A DNA stretch of 64,000 bases from positions 2,425,501-2,489,500 of the forward strand of contig NZ_AP018365.1 of assembly GCF_016756395.1 (NCBI RefSeq), written 5' to 3'. Source of the stretch: Streptomyces sp. SN-593 (GTDB lineage Bacteria; Actinomycetota; Actinomycetes; Streptomycetales; Streptomycetaceae). This document shows, piece after piece, positions 34,574 to 43,779 of the stretch. Position 1 is the stretch's first letter. Every line of letters starts with the position of its first letter. The position numbers and the translations under genes were made by a program. The notes beneath the pieces were generated by a model. That model worked only from the letters and a program-made list of their open reading frames with translations, did no database searches and was not told where the DNA came from.

Positions 34574-35032
34574 CTACAGCGCGGACAGCGCTTTCGCGTA
34601 CTGGTCGAGATCGCGCGCGTCCGGCAGGCCGTTCAGCACGGTCCACCGCACGATGCCCCGGCGGTCGATCACGAAGGTGCCGCGCAGCGCGCAGCCCTTC
34701 TCCTCGGCGAAGACGCCGTAGGCACGGGAAACCGTTCCGTGCGGCCAGAAGTCGCTGAGCAGCGGGAAGTCCAGGCGCTCGGCGTCGGAGAAGGCGCGCA
34801 GCGCGTGCATCGAGTCGCACGACACGGCGAGCACCTGCGTCCGGTCGTTCTGGAACGCGTCCAGGGCGTTCTGGATCGCCTGGAGCTCGCCGGTGCACAC
34901 GCTGGTGAAGGCGAACGGGAAGAAGGCCAGCAGGACGTTCTTACGGCCGCGGAACTCCTCCAGGGTCACGGCACGGCCGTGCTGGTCGTTCAGCCGGAGG
35001 TCGGGAGCGGGCTCGCCCGCGAGGACAGACAT
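34574..35032 (-). CDS. peroxiredoxin, AhpE-like
   Basis: The 152-residue thioredoxin-fold protein has the peroxidatic site FPFAFTSVCTGEL (Cys46, with Thr43). Two further Cys occur, at VSCDSM and KGCALRG, so the resolving mechanism is not certain. It reduces hydroperoxides and peroxynitrite in the cytosol. It sits between the TerD pair and DUF3052 as in other streptomycetes. Confidence 0.92.
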   Translation of the reverse strand: MSVLAGEPAPDLRLNDQHGRAVTLEEFRGRKNVLLAFFPFAFTSVCTGELQAIQNALDAFQNDRTQVLAVSCDSMHALRAFSDAERLDFPLLSDFWPHGTVSRAYGVFAEEKGCALRGTFVIDRRGIVRWTVLNGLPDARDLDQYAKALSAL

Positions 35033-35253
35033 GGGGGCGACTCCGCGGTGGGTGGGTGCGGCCGTGGGTGAGGGCGGGCGCGGCCCCGCGCAGGCGGCGG
35101 TACGGCGTCCGCGTGGTCCCCGCGCCGCCGGTGGCGCGCCTCCGCGCGGCGCGCAGCCACCCTCGAAGGGGCGCGGGGAACCGCGCGGACGGCCATGACG
35201 GCACGGCGGCCGGGTACGGGCCGCGACCCGCTACGGCGCGACCCCGTGCCCGC

Positions 35254-35694
35254 CTACCGCTTGCCGGCCTTCGCGGCCTTCGGGGTCACCAGACGGCTGC
35301 CGGTCCAGTCCTTGGCGGCGTTGACGCTGCTGGTCTGCGCCAGCCCCGCGGTCTGCGCCGCCTCACCGATCTCACTCGGTTCGACGTGGCCGTCACGCCC
35401 GGTCTTCGGGGTCATGAGCCAGATCGGGGCGCCGGGGTCGATCGTCGACGTGGCGTCGACGAGCGCGTCGGTGAGGTCGCCGTCGTCCTCGCGGAACCAC
35501 AGCAGGACGGCGTCGGGCACGTCGTCGTACTCCTCGTCGGCGAGCTCCTCACCCGTGAGCTCCTCGATCCCCTCGCGGAGCTCCTGGTCGCAATCCTCGT
35601 CGTACCCGAGCTCCTGGACCACCTGTCCGGGCTCGAAACCAAGCCGGCTCGCCGGGTTGGTCCGCTCCTCCGCGTGGTCCGCGGTCGCGCTCAC
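35254..35694 (-). CDS. DUF3052 protein
   Basis: The 146-residue acidic protein has the DUF3052 pattern: NPASRLGFEPGQVVQELGYDEDCD, then EYDDVPDAVLLWFREDDGDLTDALVDA and WLMTPKTGRDGHVEPSEIGEAA. It is a conserved actinobacterial cytosolic protein of unknown function and a regular neighbour of aceE. The GTG at 35694 follows AGGAGG. A longer ORF to 35787 would run into the divergent promoter region. Confidence 0.9.
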   Translation of the reverse strand: MSATADHAEERTNPASRLGFEPGQVVQELGYDEDCDQELREGIEELTGEELADEEYDDVPDAVLLWFREDDGDLTDALVDATSTIDPGAPIWLMTPKTGRDGHVEPSEIGEAAQTAGLAQTSSVNAAKDWTGSRLVTPKAAKAGKR

Positions 35695-36143
35695 GCTTTG
35701 CCTCCTGTCATGGGCACTGAATTCGTGCGGGTCTTCATGGTCTCTGTGTGCCCGCGACGGTGCGAGCTTATTGGCGGTAGTCCACACGGGCGGGGCGGAT
35801 CGCGCAAGTACCCGCCGTACGAGACCGCCGAAACAGTGACGATTCGACCGTCTTCATGGCAAGTTCCCCGCTTCCCCGGCACCATGCGCACCCCTCCATG
35901 GTGACGCAGATCACGGGCATCTGCCGGGGTTGCCCGTTTTGCAGAGTGTTGGCACCGCGAGTCGGTCGTACGTCCGAGTGGGCGTAGAGTTCGGATTTGG
36001 CCGTCCACCTGGGGTTACCGCCCGGTAGAGATGACGTATCGAACGGCCTCGGTACACGATGGACGCGGCGCGCGCCGCCGCCGGCGGCCACTCCACGACG
36101 TCCAGGCACATCCCGTATCAGCCCCAGCGAGCGAAGGAACAGC
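35695..36143. promoter_or_regulatory. divergent promoter region of DUF3052 and aceE
   Basis: This 449-base region holds no gene. A TAGAGT -10-like box occurs at 35985-35990, following an imperfect palindrome TCGGTCGTACGTCCGA (35962-35977) that may be a regulator site for aceE. Base composition is AT-richer near 35930-35950 (GCCCGTTTTGCAGAGTGTTGG). Confidence 0.45.
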
Positions 36144-38891
36144 GTGGCTTCCGGATCAGATCGCAACCCGATCATCATTGGCGGCCTTCCCAGCCAGGTC
36201 CCGGATTTCGATCCCGAGGAAACGGCGGAATGGCTCGACTCGCTCGACGCGGCCATCGACGAGCGGGGCCGGGAACGTGCCCGCTACCTGATGCTCCGCC
36301 TGATCGAGCGGGCCCGCGAGAAGCGCGTCGCGGTCCCCGAGATGCGCAGCAGCGACTACGTCAACACGATCGCCACCAAGGACGAGCCGTTCTTCCCCGG
36401 CAACGAGGAGATCGAGCGCAGGATCCTCAACGCCACCCGGTGGAACGCCGCGGTGATGGTCTCCCGCGCCCAGCGGCCCGGCATCGGGGTCGGCGGCCAC
36501 ATCGCGACCTTCGCCTCCTCGGCGTCGCTGTACGACGTGGGCTTCAACCACTTCTTCCGCGGCAAGGACGACGGCCTCGGCGGCGACCAGGTCTTCTTCC
36601 AGGGCCACGCCTCCCCGGGCATCTACGCGCGCGCCTTCCTGCTCGACCGGCTCACCGAGGCGCAGCTCGACGCGTTCCGGCAGGAGAAGTCGAAGGCCCC
36701 GCACGGCCTGTCCAGCTACCCGCACCCGCGGCTGATGCCGGACTTCTGGGAGTTCCCGACCGTGTCCATGGGCCTCGGCCCGCTCAGCGCGATCTACCAG
36801 GCCCGGATGAACCGCTACATGGAGGCGCGCGGCATCGCCGACACCTCCAAGTCGCACGTCTGGGCGTTCCTCGGCGACGGCGAGATGGACGAGCCGGAGT
36901 CGCTGGGCCAGTTGTCCATCGCCGCCCGCGAGGGCCTGGACAACCTCACCTTCGTGGTCAACTGCAACCTCCAGCGGCTCGACGGCCCGGTGCGCGGCAA
37001 CGGCAAGATCATCCAGGAGCTGGAGTCGCAGTTCCGCGGCGCCGGCTGGAACGTGATCAAGCTGGTCTGGGACCGCTCCTGGGACCCGCTGCTGGCCCAG
37101 GACCGCGACGGCCTGCTGGTCAACAAGATGAACACCACCCCGGACGGCCAGTTCCAGACGTACGCCACCGAGACCGGCGCGTACATCCGCGAGCACTTCT
37201 TCGGTGGCGACCAGCGGCTGCGCAAGATGGTCGAGGACCTCACCGACGAGCAGATCCTGCACCTCGGACGCGGCGGGCACGACCACCGCAAGGTCTTCGC
37301 CGCCTACACCGCGGCCCTGGCGCACAAGGGCCAGCCGACCGTGATCCTCGCCCAGACCATCAAGGGCTGGACGCTGGGCCCGAACTTCGAGGGCCGCAAC
37401 GCGACCCACCAGATGAAGAAGCTCACCGTCGACGACCTCAAGCGCTTCCGGGACCGGCTGCACCTGCCGATCACCGACCAGCGGCTCGACGAGGGGTACC
37501 CGCCCTACTACCACCCGGGCCGGGACTCCGAGGAGATCCAGTACATGCACGACCACCGCAAGGCGTGCGGTGGCTACGTCCCGACCCGGGTCGTCCGCGC
37601 CAAGCCGCTGCCGCAGCCCGCGGACAAGCTGTACGCCGCCGCGAGGAAGGGCTCCGGCCAGCAGTCGATCGCCACCACGATGGCGTTCGTCCGCGTCCTG
37701 AAGGACCTGATGCGGGACAAGGAGATCGGCAAGCGGTTCGTGCTGATCGCCCCGGACGAGTACCGCACCTTCGGCATGGACGCGTTCTTCCCGAGCGCGA
37801 AGATCTACAACCCGCTCGGCCAGCAGTACGAGTCGGTGGACCGCGAGCTGCTGCTCGCCTACAAGGAGTCGCCGACCGGGCAGATGCTGCACGACGGCAT
37901 CTCCGAGGCCGGCTGCACCGCGTCGCTGATCGCCGCGGGCTCGGCGTACGCCACCCACGGCGAGCCGCTGATCCCGGTCTACGTCTTCTACTCGATGTTC
38001 GGCTTCCAGCGCACCGGCGACCAGTTCTGGCAGATGGCCGACCAGCTCGCGCGCGGTTTCGTGCTGGGTGCGACCGCCGGCCGGACCACCCTCACGGGTG
38101 AAGGACTCCAGCACGCCGACGGCCACTCCCAGCTACTGGCCTCGACCAACCCGGCGTGCGTGGCCTACGACCCGGCGTACGCCTTCGAGATCGCGCACAT
38201 CGTCAAGGACGGCCTGCGCCGGATGTACGGCGAGACGGCGGACGGCAGGCCCGGCGAGGACGTCTTCTACTACCTCACCGTCTACAACGAGCCGATCCAG
38301 CACCCGGCCGAGCCGGACGACGTGGACGTCGAGGGCATCCTCAAGGGCGTGCACCGCTTCCAGGCGGGCGGCGCGGGCGAGATCCCGGCGCAGATCCTCG
38401 CGTCCGGCGTCGCGGTGCCGTGGGCGGTGGAGGCGCAGCGCATCCTCGCGGAGGAGTGGAACGTGCGGGCCGACGTCTGGTCGGCCACCTCCTGGAACGA
38501 GCTGCGCCGCGAGGCGGTGGCGGTCGAGGAGCACAACCTGCTGCACCCGGAGGAGGAGCAGCAGGTGCCGTGGGTGACCCGGAAGCTGTCGGGCGCGCAG
38601 GGGCCGTTCGTGGCCGTGTCGGACTGGATGCGGTCGGTGCCGGACCAGATCGCCCGCTGGGTGCCGGGGCGGTACACCTCGCTCGGCGCGGACGGGTTCG
38701 GCTTCGCCGACACGCGCGGCGCGGCCCGCCGGTTCTTCCACATCGACGCGCAGTCCGTGGTGCTGGCGGTGCTCACGGAGCTGGCCGCCGAGGGGAAGAT
38801 CGACCGCTCCGCGCTGAAGCAGGCGGTGGACCGCTACCAGTTGCTGGACGCCTCCGCGGCCCACCCGGGCGCGGCGGGCGGCGACGCGTAG
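36144..38891 (+). CDS. aceE: pyruvate dehydrogenase E1 component, homodimeric
   Basis: The 915-residue thiamine diphosphate enzyme decarboxylates pyruvate and acetylates the lipoyl group of E2, feeding acetyl-CoA to the TCA cycle and to the fatty-acid genes downstream. The TPP-binding [10 protein letters not shown] begins near residue 244. Other E1 landmarks are [27 protein letters not shown] and [20 protein letters not shown]. Length and layout match AceE of E. coli and actinobacteria. GTG at 36144 has GAAGGAAC upstream; extending to 35997 adds an unrelated leader. Confidence 0.97.
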   Translation: MASGSDRNPIIIGGLPSQVPDFDPEETAEWLDSLDAAIDERGRERARYLMLRLIERAREKRVAVPEMRSSDYVNTIATKDEPFFPGNEEIERRILNATRWNAAVMVSRAQRPGIGVGGHIATFASSASLYDVGFNHFFRGKDDGLGGDQVFFQGHASPGIYARAFLLDRLTEAQLDAFRQEKSKAPHGLSSYPHPRLMPDFWEFPTVSMGLGPLSAIYQARMNRYMEARGIADTSKSHVWAFLGDGEMDEPESLGQLSIAAREGLDNLTFVVNCNLQRLDGPVRGNGKIIQELESQFRGAGWNVIKLVWDRSWDPLLAQDRDGLLVNKMNTTPDGQFQTYATETGAYIREHFFGGDQRLRKMVEDLTDEQILHLGRGGHDHRKVFAAYTAALAHKGQPTVILAQTIKGWTLGPNFEGRNATHQMKKLTVDDLKRFRDRLHLPITDQRLDEGYPPYYHPGRDSEEIQYMHDHRKACGGYVPTRVVRAKPLPQPADKLYAAARKGSGQQSIATTMAFVRVLKDLMRDKEIGKRFVLIAPDEYRTFGMDAFFPSAKIYNPLGQQYESVDRELLLAYKESPTGQMLHDGISEAGCTASLIAAGSAYATHGEPLIPVYVFYSMFGFQRTGDQFWQMADQLARGFVLGATAGRTTLTGEGLQHADGHSQLLASTNPACVAYDPAYAFEIAHIVKDGLRRMYGETADGRPGEDVFYYLTVYNEPIQHPAEPDDVDVEGILKGVHRFQAGGAGEIPAQILASGVAVPWAVEAQRILAEEWNVRADVWSATSWNELRREAVAVEEHNLLHPEEEQQVPWVTRKLSGAQGPFVAVSDWMRSVPDQIARWVPGRYTSLGADGFGFADTRGAARRFFHIDAQSVVLAVLTELAAEGKIDRSALKQAVDRYQLLDASAAHPGAAGGDA

Positions 38892-38917
38892 GGCCGGGGC
38901 CGCGCTCGGCGGCCGCT

Positions 38918-38974
38918 CACGGACGCGGGCGGGCCCGCACCGGTTCTCCCGGTGCGGGCCCGCCCGCGTCCGTG
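38918..38974 (+). terminator. 26-bp hairpin terminator after aceE
   Basis: Arms 38918-38943 and 38949-38974 pair perfectly across a 5-base loop, 26 bases after the aceE stop. Confidence 0.9.
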
Positions 38975-39264
38975 GGCCCCGGCCGCCCGGGCCGTTCCCC
39001 GGGCCGGGCCGTTCCCCGGGCACCCGTGCGCGGAGGACGGCCCGCGGCCCCGGGAGTCCGCTCGCGCGGGAGCGGCGCAGTGCGCGGTGTGCATCGTCCG
39101 CCCATGCCGCCCGGGAGCCCGCTCGCGTCGGAGCCGCGGCGGGGCCGGTCCGGGCGCGGCGGCGGGGGAAGCCGGGGGCGGTGTCGTAGCATCCCGGACG
39201 AAACGCGTGAACACGACCGGAGCCGCATTTCCCCCGGGGGACGGAGCCCGCAAGGCATGACCGA
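38975..39264. other. intergenic region, no gene seen
   Basis: After the aceE terminator the sequence has a doubled GGGCCGTTCCCCGGGC word (38990-39020), a likely slippage repeat. No ORF with a ribosome-binding site was found. Confidence 0.4.
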
Positions 39265-40632
39265 GTGACGCCGCCGCCCGTGCGCGCGGACACGCTGCCC
39301 ATCCCCGCCGGCCGAGCGCCCAGGGACGCGCGGGTCGCCGTCGCGGTGCCGCCGGCGCGCGGACCAGAACGGCGGCGGGCGCCGGGTCCGCGGCCCGCGC
39401 GGCGCCGGCACCCGGGCTTCCCGGGGCCCTGCCGCCCGCTGCTGGCCGCGGCGGTCGTCCTCGTGCTGCTGGCGACCACGGGGTGGACGGCGGCGCTGTC
39501 GCCGCGCGCGGCGAAGGGCGCCATGGCCGCCACGCTCGCCACGTGGGCCCGCGGCACCGTGGGCGCCCGGCGGCTGCCGGGCCCGGACGCGCCACCGCGC
39601 GCCGTCGCCCGCTTCTTCGCCTCGCTCACCGGCGCCCAGCGGCTCGGCCTGGCCCGCCGCTACCCCCTGGTGGTCGGCAACCTCGACGGCGTCGATCCCG
39701 TGCTGCGCTACGGCGCCAACCGGCTCGCGCTGCTCCGGCAGCGGTCCGCGGTCCGCGCCGAGGAGCGCAGCGACCAGCTCACCGCCGACGGCCGCGCCGC
39801 CATGGCCGACCTCGCCGACCGGTACACCTCGCTGCTCGCCGGCCACCGGCGGATCCTCGCCTTCGACCCGACCGGCAGCGGGCGGGTCGCCGAGGTGCTC
39901 GGCGACCTGCGCACCGCCGACCGCGTCGCCGTCGTCGTCCCGGGCGTCGACACCGGCCTGTCCGACTTCGAACGCGACGACGACCGGCGGTACTCCGCCA
40001 CCGCCGGCATGGCCCGCGCGCTGTACGGCGCCGAGCGGCGCGCCCGCCCCGGCGCACGCGTCGCGGTGATCGCCTGGGCGGACTACACCACCCCGCGCGG
40101 CATCGGCCTGGACGCCTCCACCGGCACCCTCGCGGCCCGCGGCGCGGTCCGGCTCGAATCCCTCCTCGCCTCGCTCCCCCGCCGCCGCGACGTCGCGCTG
40201 TTCTGCCACTCCTACGGCTCGGTGCTGTGCGGGCTGGCCGCGCCGCACCTGCCGCCCGGGCGGGTCCGCGACATCGCCGTCATGGGCAGCCCGGGGATGC
40301 GCGCCCGGGACGTCGGCGCCCTGCACACCGGCGCGCGCGTCTGGGCGGCGCGGGACGCCGGCGACTGGATCGGTTCCGTGCCGCACGTGGAGTTCGCCGG
40401 GCTGGGCCACGGCGCCGACCCGGTCTCCGCGGGCTTCGGCGCCCGGGTGGTGAGCACCGCGGGCGCGGCCGGGCACGGCGGCTACTTCGTGCCCGGGACG
40501 ACCAGCCTCGCCAACTTCGCGGCCATCGCCCTGGGCGCCTTCTCGGAGATCATCCGCCCCACGGGAACCACCCGCACCAGTGGTCTTGTCCAGGTCGCGG
40601 GCACCCGGAAAAACCCGCCCACGTTTTGGTGA
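39265..40632 (+). CDS. membrane-anchored alpha/beta hydrolase (DUF1023-like)
   Basis: The ~455-residue protein has a Pro/Arg-rich cytoplasmic N-terminus (1-50), one transmembrane helix (about 57-75, PLLAAAVVLVLLATTGW) and an extracellular alpha/beta-hydrolase fold. The nucleophile elbow is CHSYGS (instead of GxSxG), near residue 315. The upstream block VAVVVPGVDTGLSDF, then AVIAWADYTTPRG, matches DUF1023-type secreted hydrolases. Substrate is unknown. The GTG start has no strong ribosome-binding site, so the true start may be a little downstream. Confidence 0.8.
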   Translation: MTPPPVRADTLPIPAGRAPRDARVAVAVPPARGPERRRAPGPRPARRRHPGFPGPCRPLLAAAVVLVLLATTGWTAALSPRAAKGAMAATLATWARGTVGARRLPGPDAPPRAVARFFASLTGAQRLGLARRYPLVVGNLDGVDPVLRYGANRLALLRQRSAVRAEERSDQLTADGRAAMADLADRYTSLLAGHRRILAFDPTGSGRVAEVLGDLRTADRVAVVVPGVDTGLSDFERDDDRRYSATAGMARALYGAERRARPGARVAVIAWADYTTPRGIGLDASTGTLAARGAVRLESLLASLPRRRDVALFCHSYGSVLCGLAAPHLPPGRVRDIAVMGSPGMRARDVGALHTGARVWAARDAGDWIGSVPHVEFAGLGHGADPVSAGFGARVVSTAGAAGHGGYFVPGTTSLANFAAIALGAFSEIIRPTGTTRTSGLVQVAGTRKNPPTFW

Positions 40633-40686
40633 CGCGCGTAGCGCGTGAGGGGCGCGGTCGGCCGGGGCGGCCATAAGCTGGCCCTT

Positions 40687-41409
40687 ATGGGTGAAGTGCT
40701 GACCGGGAGCAACGCCGTGTGGGAGTTCGAGCCCGACGCCGTGGTGATCCGGTACAGCAGAGGCGTGCGGGGTTCCCGGCTGCTCCAGGCGCTCGGCGAG
40801 CGGCGGGTGCCGCACGAGGCCCTGGAGGACGTCGAGCTGGCCCCGGGGCGCCGCGGCACCCTGGTGCTGCGGGCGACGCCGCGGCCGGGCGCCGACCCGC
40901 TCATGGAGGTCGCCGGCGGCCAGTTGCGGGAGAGCGCCGACCCCTACCGGCTGGTGCTGCCCGAGCAGAGCGCCTCGCTCGCCGGGACCGCCCGCGAGGT
41001 CCTGCTGGCCGCCGTGCGCGCCGCCACCGCCGCGGAGCTGCCCGGCGGGCGCTTCCTGGTGCCGGCGCCCGCGGCGCCGCGCTCCTTCAAGGCGTACGAC
41101 GCGAAGGCCACCTTCGACGGCCACGTGGTCGGGTTCCACTGGTTCCGCACCGGGGCGTCCACCGCGAAGTGGAACTCCGGCGACCAGACGTTCCCGGTCG
41201 AGGAGCTGAGCGGCGTCGACTGGCACTCGCCGGAGCAGGTCGACGGGCACCTGCGGCTGCTGCTGCGCGACCGCGCCGAGCCGCCGCCGGCCGCCGACCG
41301 CGACCCGGCGAGCGTGGTCTTCGGGCTCGGCTACGGCTCGGTGCACGAGTCGCTGCCCTTCGCCGCGGCGGTGCTGGCCGCGATCCGCACCGCCCGCGTC
41401 AGGCCGTGA
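40687..41409 (+). CDS. DUF4429 protein
   Basis: The 240-residue protein contains two similar beta-rich halves: AVWEFEPDAVVIRYSRG at the start and AKATFDGHVVGFHWFRTGA in the middle. These match the DUF4429 repeat of actinobacteria, a pleckstrin-like (PH/bPH) fold of unknown role. There is no signal peptide. ATG at 40687 follows a TAAGCTGGCCCTT stretch with no clear ribosome-binding site, possibly leaderless. Confidence 0.8.
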   Translation: MGEVLTGSNAVWEFEPDAVVIRYSRGVRGSRLLQALGERRVPHEALEDVELAPGRRGTLVLRATPRPGADPLMEVAGGQLRESADPYRLVLPEQSASLAGTAREVLLAAVRAATAAELPGGRFLVPAPAAPRSFKAYDAKATFDGHVVGFHWFRTGASTAKWNSGDQTFPVEELSGVDWHSPEQVDGHLRLLLRDRAEPPPAADRDPASVVFGLGYGSVHESLPFAAAVLAAIRTARVRP

Positions 41410-41508
41410 GGCGTGCGGGGGCGCGCGGTGCGGCCCTGAGCGGTGCGGGCCCGGGGGAAGCGGGCCCGACGCGTGTGGGCCGGCGGGGCGCGGGCCGGCT
41501 GCGGACGG

Positions 41509-41970
41509 TCAGGCCGTCCGCTCGGGGGCGTGCAGGCCCGCGTACGTGCTGATCTTGCGGTCCAGCACCGTCAGGGTGCCCTGGAGCTCGGCGATCCGCC
41601 GGAGCACGTCCGCCCGGGTCGACTCCAGCAGCGCCTGCCGCTCGCCGTAGGTGTGGTCGCCGGCCCGCACCATCTCGGCGTACGTCACCATGTCGGCGAC
41701 CGGCATGCCGGTCAGCCGCAGCTTCCCGACGAACGCGAGCCAGTCCAGGTCCCGGTTGGTGAAGCGGCGCTGGCCGGTGTGCGAGCGGTCCACGTGCGGC
41801 ATCAGCCCGATCCGCTCGTACCAGCGCAGGGTGTGGGCGCTCAGCCCGGTGAAGTCCGCGACCTCGCCGATCGTGTACTGGTCCCGTCCGTCGGGCCGCA
41901 GGTGCGGCTCCGCCTCGGCGCGACCCTCCGTGCTGCCCGGCTTGCTCTTCGCCACCTGCGCGACCGTCAT
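41509..41970 (-). CDS. MerR-family transcriptional regulator
   Basis: The 153-residue protein has a 30-residue leader, then the MerR winged helix: YTIGEVADFTGLSAHTLRWYERIGLMPHVDRSHTGQRRFTNRDLDWLAFVGKLRLTGMPV (about 32-92), and a dimerisation helix with no Cys ligand pattern for metals. It is therefore of the multidrug/oxidative or redox-sensing type rather than a metal sensor. Its promoter shows a 19-bp spacer and palindromic operator, implying autoregulation. Confidence 0.9.
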   Translation of the reverse strand: MTVAQVAKSKPGSTEGRAEAEPHLRPDGRDQYTIGEVADFTGLSAHTLRWYERIGLMPHVDRSHTGQRRFTNRDLDWLAFVGKLRLTGMPVADMVTYAEMVRAGDHTYGERQALLESTRADVLRRIAELQGTLTVLDRKISTYAGLHAPERTA

Positions 41971-41976
41971 GCCCCC

Positions 41977-42007
41977 ACGCTAAGACCTTGGAGTCCACTC
42001 CAGGCAA
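41977..42007 (-). promoter_or_regulatory. MerR-type promoter, 19-bp spacer, leaderless
   Basis: On the minus strand, -35 TTGCCT (42007-42002) and -10 TAGCGT (41982-41977) are separated by exactly 19 bases, the overlong spacer that MerR regulators untwist. The palindrome TGGAGT-CC-ACTCCA (41989-42002) fills the spacer. The -10 box ends six bases before the MerR ATG, so the transcript is probably leaderless. Confidence 0.85.
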
Positions 42008-42197
42008 GTGCGCCCCGGCCCCCGACCGCGAGGGTGGCCGGTTCCCTCGGTCCGGGGGCCGGCTTCCCGCGGGAAAGGCCGAACGGGACAGGGGCGCGGG
42101 AAGCTCCGCCCGGGAGGCGTCCCCGGCGCGGCACGCCACCCGGCGGCGGGTGGTCCCGCGACCGACCGGCACCGGCCACCCCGTAGGGTCGGGCTCC

Positions 42198-43019
42198 ATG
42201 GACAGCTTGGCGAAGATCGCGCAGTGGCCCGTGGACAACGCCTCCGCGGGAGTGGTCCGGGCGGACGGCACCGTGGCCGGGACGTACGGCGCCCCCGACC
42301 GGAGGTACCCCCTCGCCTCGGTGACGAAGCCGCTCGCGGCCTACGCGGTGCTCGTGGCCTGGGAGGAGGGCGCCCTCGAACTGGACGACCCGGCCGGGCC
42401 GGAGGGCGCGACGGTGCGCCACCTGCTCGCCCACACCTCCGGGCTCGCCTTCGACGCCCCGAAGGTGACGGCGCCCCCGGGAACCCGCCGTATCTACTCC
42501 AACGCCGGCTTCGAGGCGCTGGGCGAGGCCCTCACGAAGGCGGCCGGCATCCCGTTCGCCGAGTACGCCCGCCAGGCGGTGCTGGAGCCGCTGGGCATGG
42601 CCGACACCACCCTGGACGGCTCCCCCGCGGCCGACGGCGTGTCCACCGTCGCCGACCTGCTCAGGTTCGCCGCGGAGTTGCAGGCCCCGCGGCTGCTGCA
42701 CCCGTCGACCGTGGCGACCGCCACCTCCGTGGCCTTCCCCGGCCTGAGCGGCGTCCTGCCCGGCTACGGCCGCCAGGTCCCGAACGACTGGGGCCTGGGC
42801 TTCGAGATCCGCGACTCCAAGACCCCGCACTGGACCGGCTCGGGCTCCTCGCCGGCGACCTTCGGCCACTTCGGCCAGTCCGGCACCTTCCTGTGGGTCG
42901 ACCCGGCCGCGCGCGCCGCCTGCGTGGTCCTGACCGACCGCCCCTTCGGCGAGTGGGCGATCCGGGAGTGGCCGGGGCTGACCGACGCGGTCCTCGCCGA
43001 ACTGCCGACCGCCGGATGA
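42198..43019 (+). CDS. serine hydrolase, class C beta-lactamase fold
   Basis: The 273-residue protein has the penicillin-recognising SVTK motif (Ser41, Lys44) and the YSN motif (Tyr100). A late GHFGQSGTF takes the place of the KTG motif (HxG-type). No signal peptide is present, so it is cytosolic and more likely an esterase/D-aminopeptidase than a beta-lactamase. A TAGGGT -10-like box (42184-42189) ends eight bases before the ATG. It overlaps the pirin gene by ATGA. Confidence 0.88.
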   Translation: MDSLAKIAQWPVDNASAGVVRADGTVAGTYGAPDRRYPLASVTKPLAAYAVLVAWEEGALELDDPAGPEGATVRHLLAHTSGLAFDAPKVTAPPGTRRIYSNAGFEALGEALTKAAGIPFAEYARQAVLEPLGMADTTLDGSPAADGVSTVADLLRFAAELQAPRLLHPSTVATATSVAFPGLSGVLPGYGRQVPNDWGLGFEIRDSKTPHWTGSGSSPATFGHFGQSGTFLWVDPAARAACVVLTDRPFGEWAIREWPGLTDAVLAELPTAG

Positions 43020-43723
43020 CCGCCCCGCCGCAGGTGTGGCCCGCGGGCCGCCGCTACCGCGGCGGGCGGCCGCAGGACGGCATCGAGACGCTGCACGCGT
43101 TCTCCTTCGCGGGCTTCTACGACCCGGCGAACGTGCGCTTCGGGGTGCTGCTGGCCTGCAACGAGGAGCGGCTGGCGCCCGGCGCGGGCTTCGCCGAGCA
43201 CGCGCACCGCGACACCGAGATCGTCAGCTTGGTGATCGAGGGCGAGTTGGAGCACCGCGACGCAGACGGCACCGCGACCCTGCTGCGCGCCGGGGACGCC
43301 CAACTGCTCAGCGCGGGCGCCGGTGTGCGGCACGTCGAGCGCAACCCGGGCACCGTCCCGCTGCGCTTCCTCCAGATGTGGCTGCACCCGGACCCGGCCG
43401 GCGGCCCGCCCCGGCACACCGTCGCCCGCGGCGCGATCCCGCCCGGTCCCGGCCGGCACCCGCTCGCCTCCGCCGAGCCGGGCGCCCCGCTGCCGCTGCG
43501 CCAGCCGGCCGCCGCGCTGCACCTGGCCCGCGGCGCGAACCGGCTGCCCGACGCCCGGTTCCTCTACCTGCACGTCCTGCGCGGCCGCGTCCGCGTCGAC
43601 GGCGCGGAACTCGGCCCCGGCGACGCCCTGCGCGCGGTCGACTCCCCCGCCCGGCGGGCCGAGGCGGCCCCGGACGCGGAGTACCTGGTGTGGCGGATGG
43701 GCGCCGAACCGTCGTACGGATAG
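43016..43723 (+). CDS. pirin-family bicupin protein
   Basis: The 235-residue protein starts in an ATGA overlap with the serine hydrolase. It has the pirin cupin with metal ligands in GFAEHAHRDTEIVSLVIEGELEHRD (His, His, Glu), and a second half (FLYLHVLRGRVRVDGAELGPGDAL). Pirins are Fe-binding proteins with quercetinase-like or regulatory roles. Coupling to the serine hydrolase suggests a joint step whose substrate is unknown. Confidence 0.92.
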   Translation: MTAPPQVWPAGRRYRGGRPQDGIETLHAFSFAGFYDPANVRFGVLLACNEERLAPGAGFAEHAHRDTEIVSLVIEGELEHRDADGTATLLRAGDAQLLSAGAGVRHVERNPGTVPLRFLQMWLHPDPAGGPPRHTVARGAIPPGPGRHPLASAEPGAPLPLRQPAAALHLARGANRLPDARFLYLHVLRGRVRVDGAELGPGDALRAVDSPARRAEAAPDAEYLVWRMGAEPSYG

Positions 43724-43779
43724 CCGAAACGGACAACCCGCCCCCCGCGCGGCGACACCCATAAGGCAGGCTTGGACCC

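Noticed and set aside
36156..38126. 656-residue minus-strand ORF inside aceE
   Set aside because: Shadow of aceE, with no ribosome-binding site or recognisable fold.
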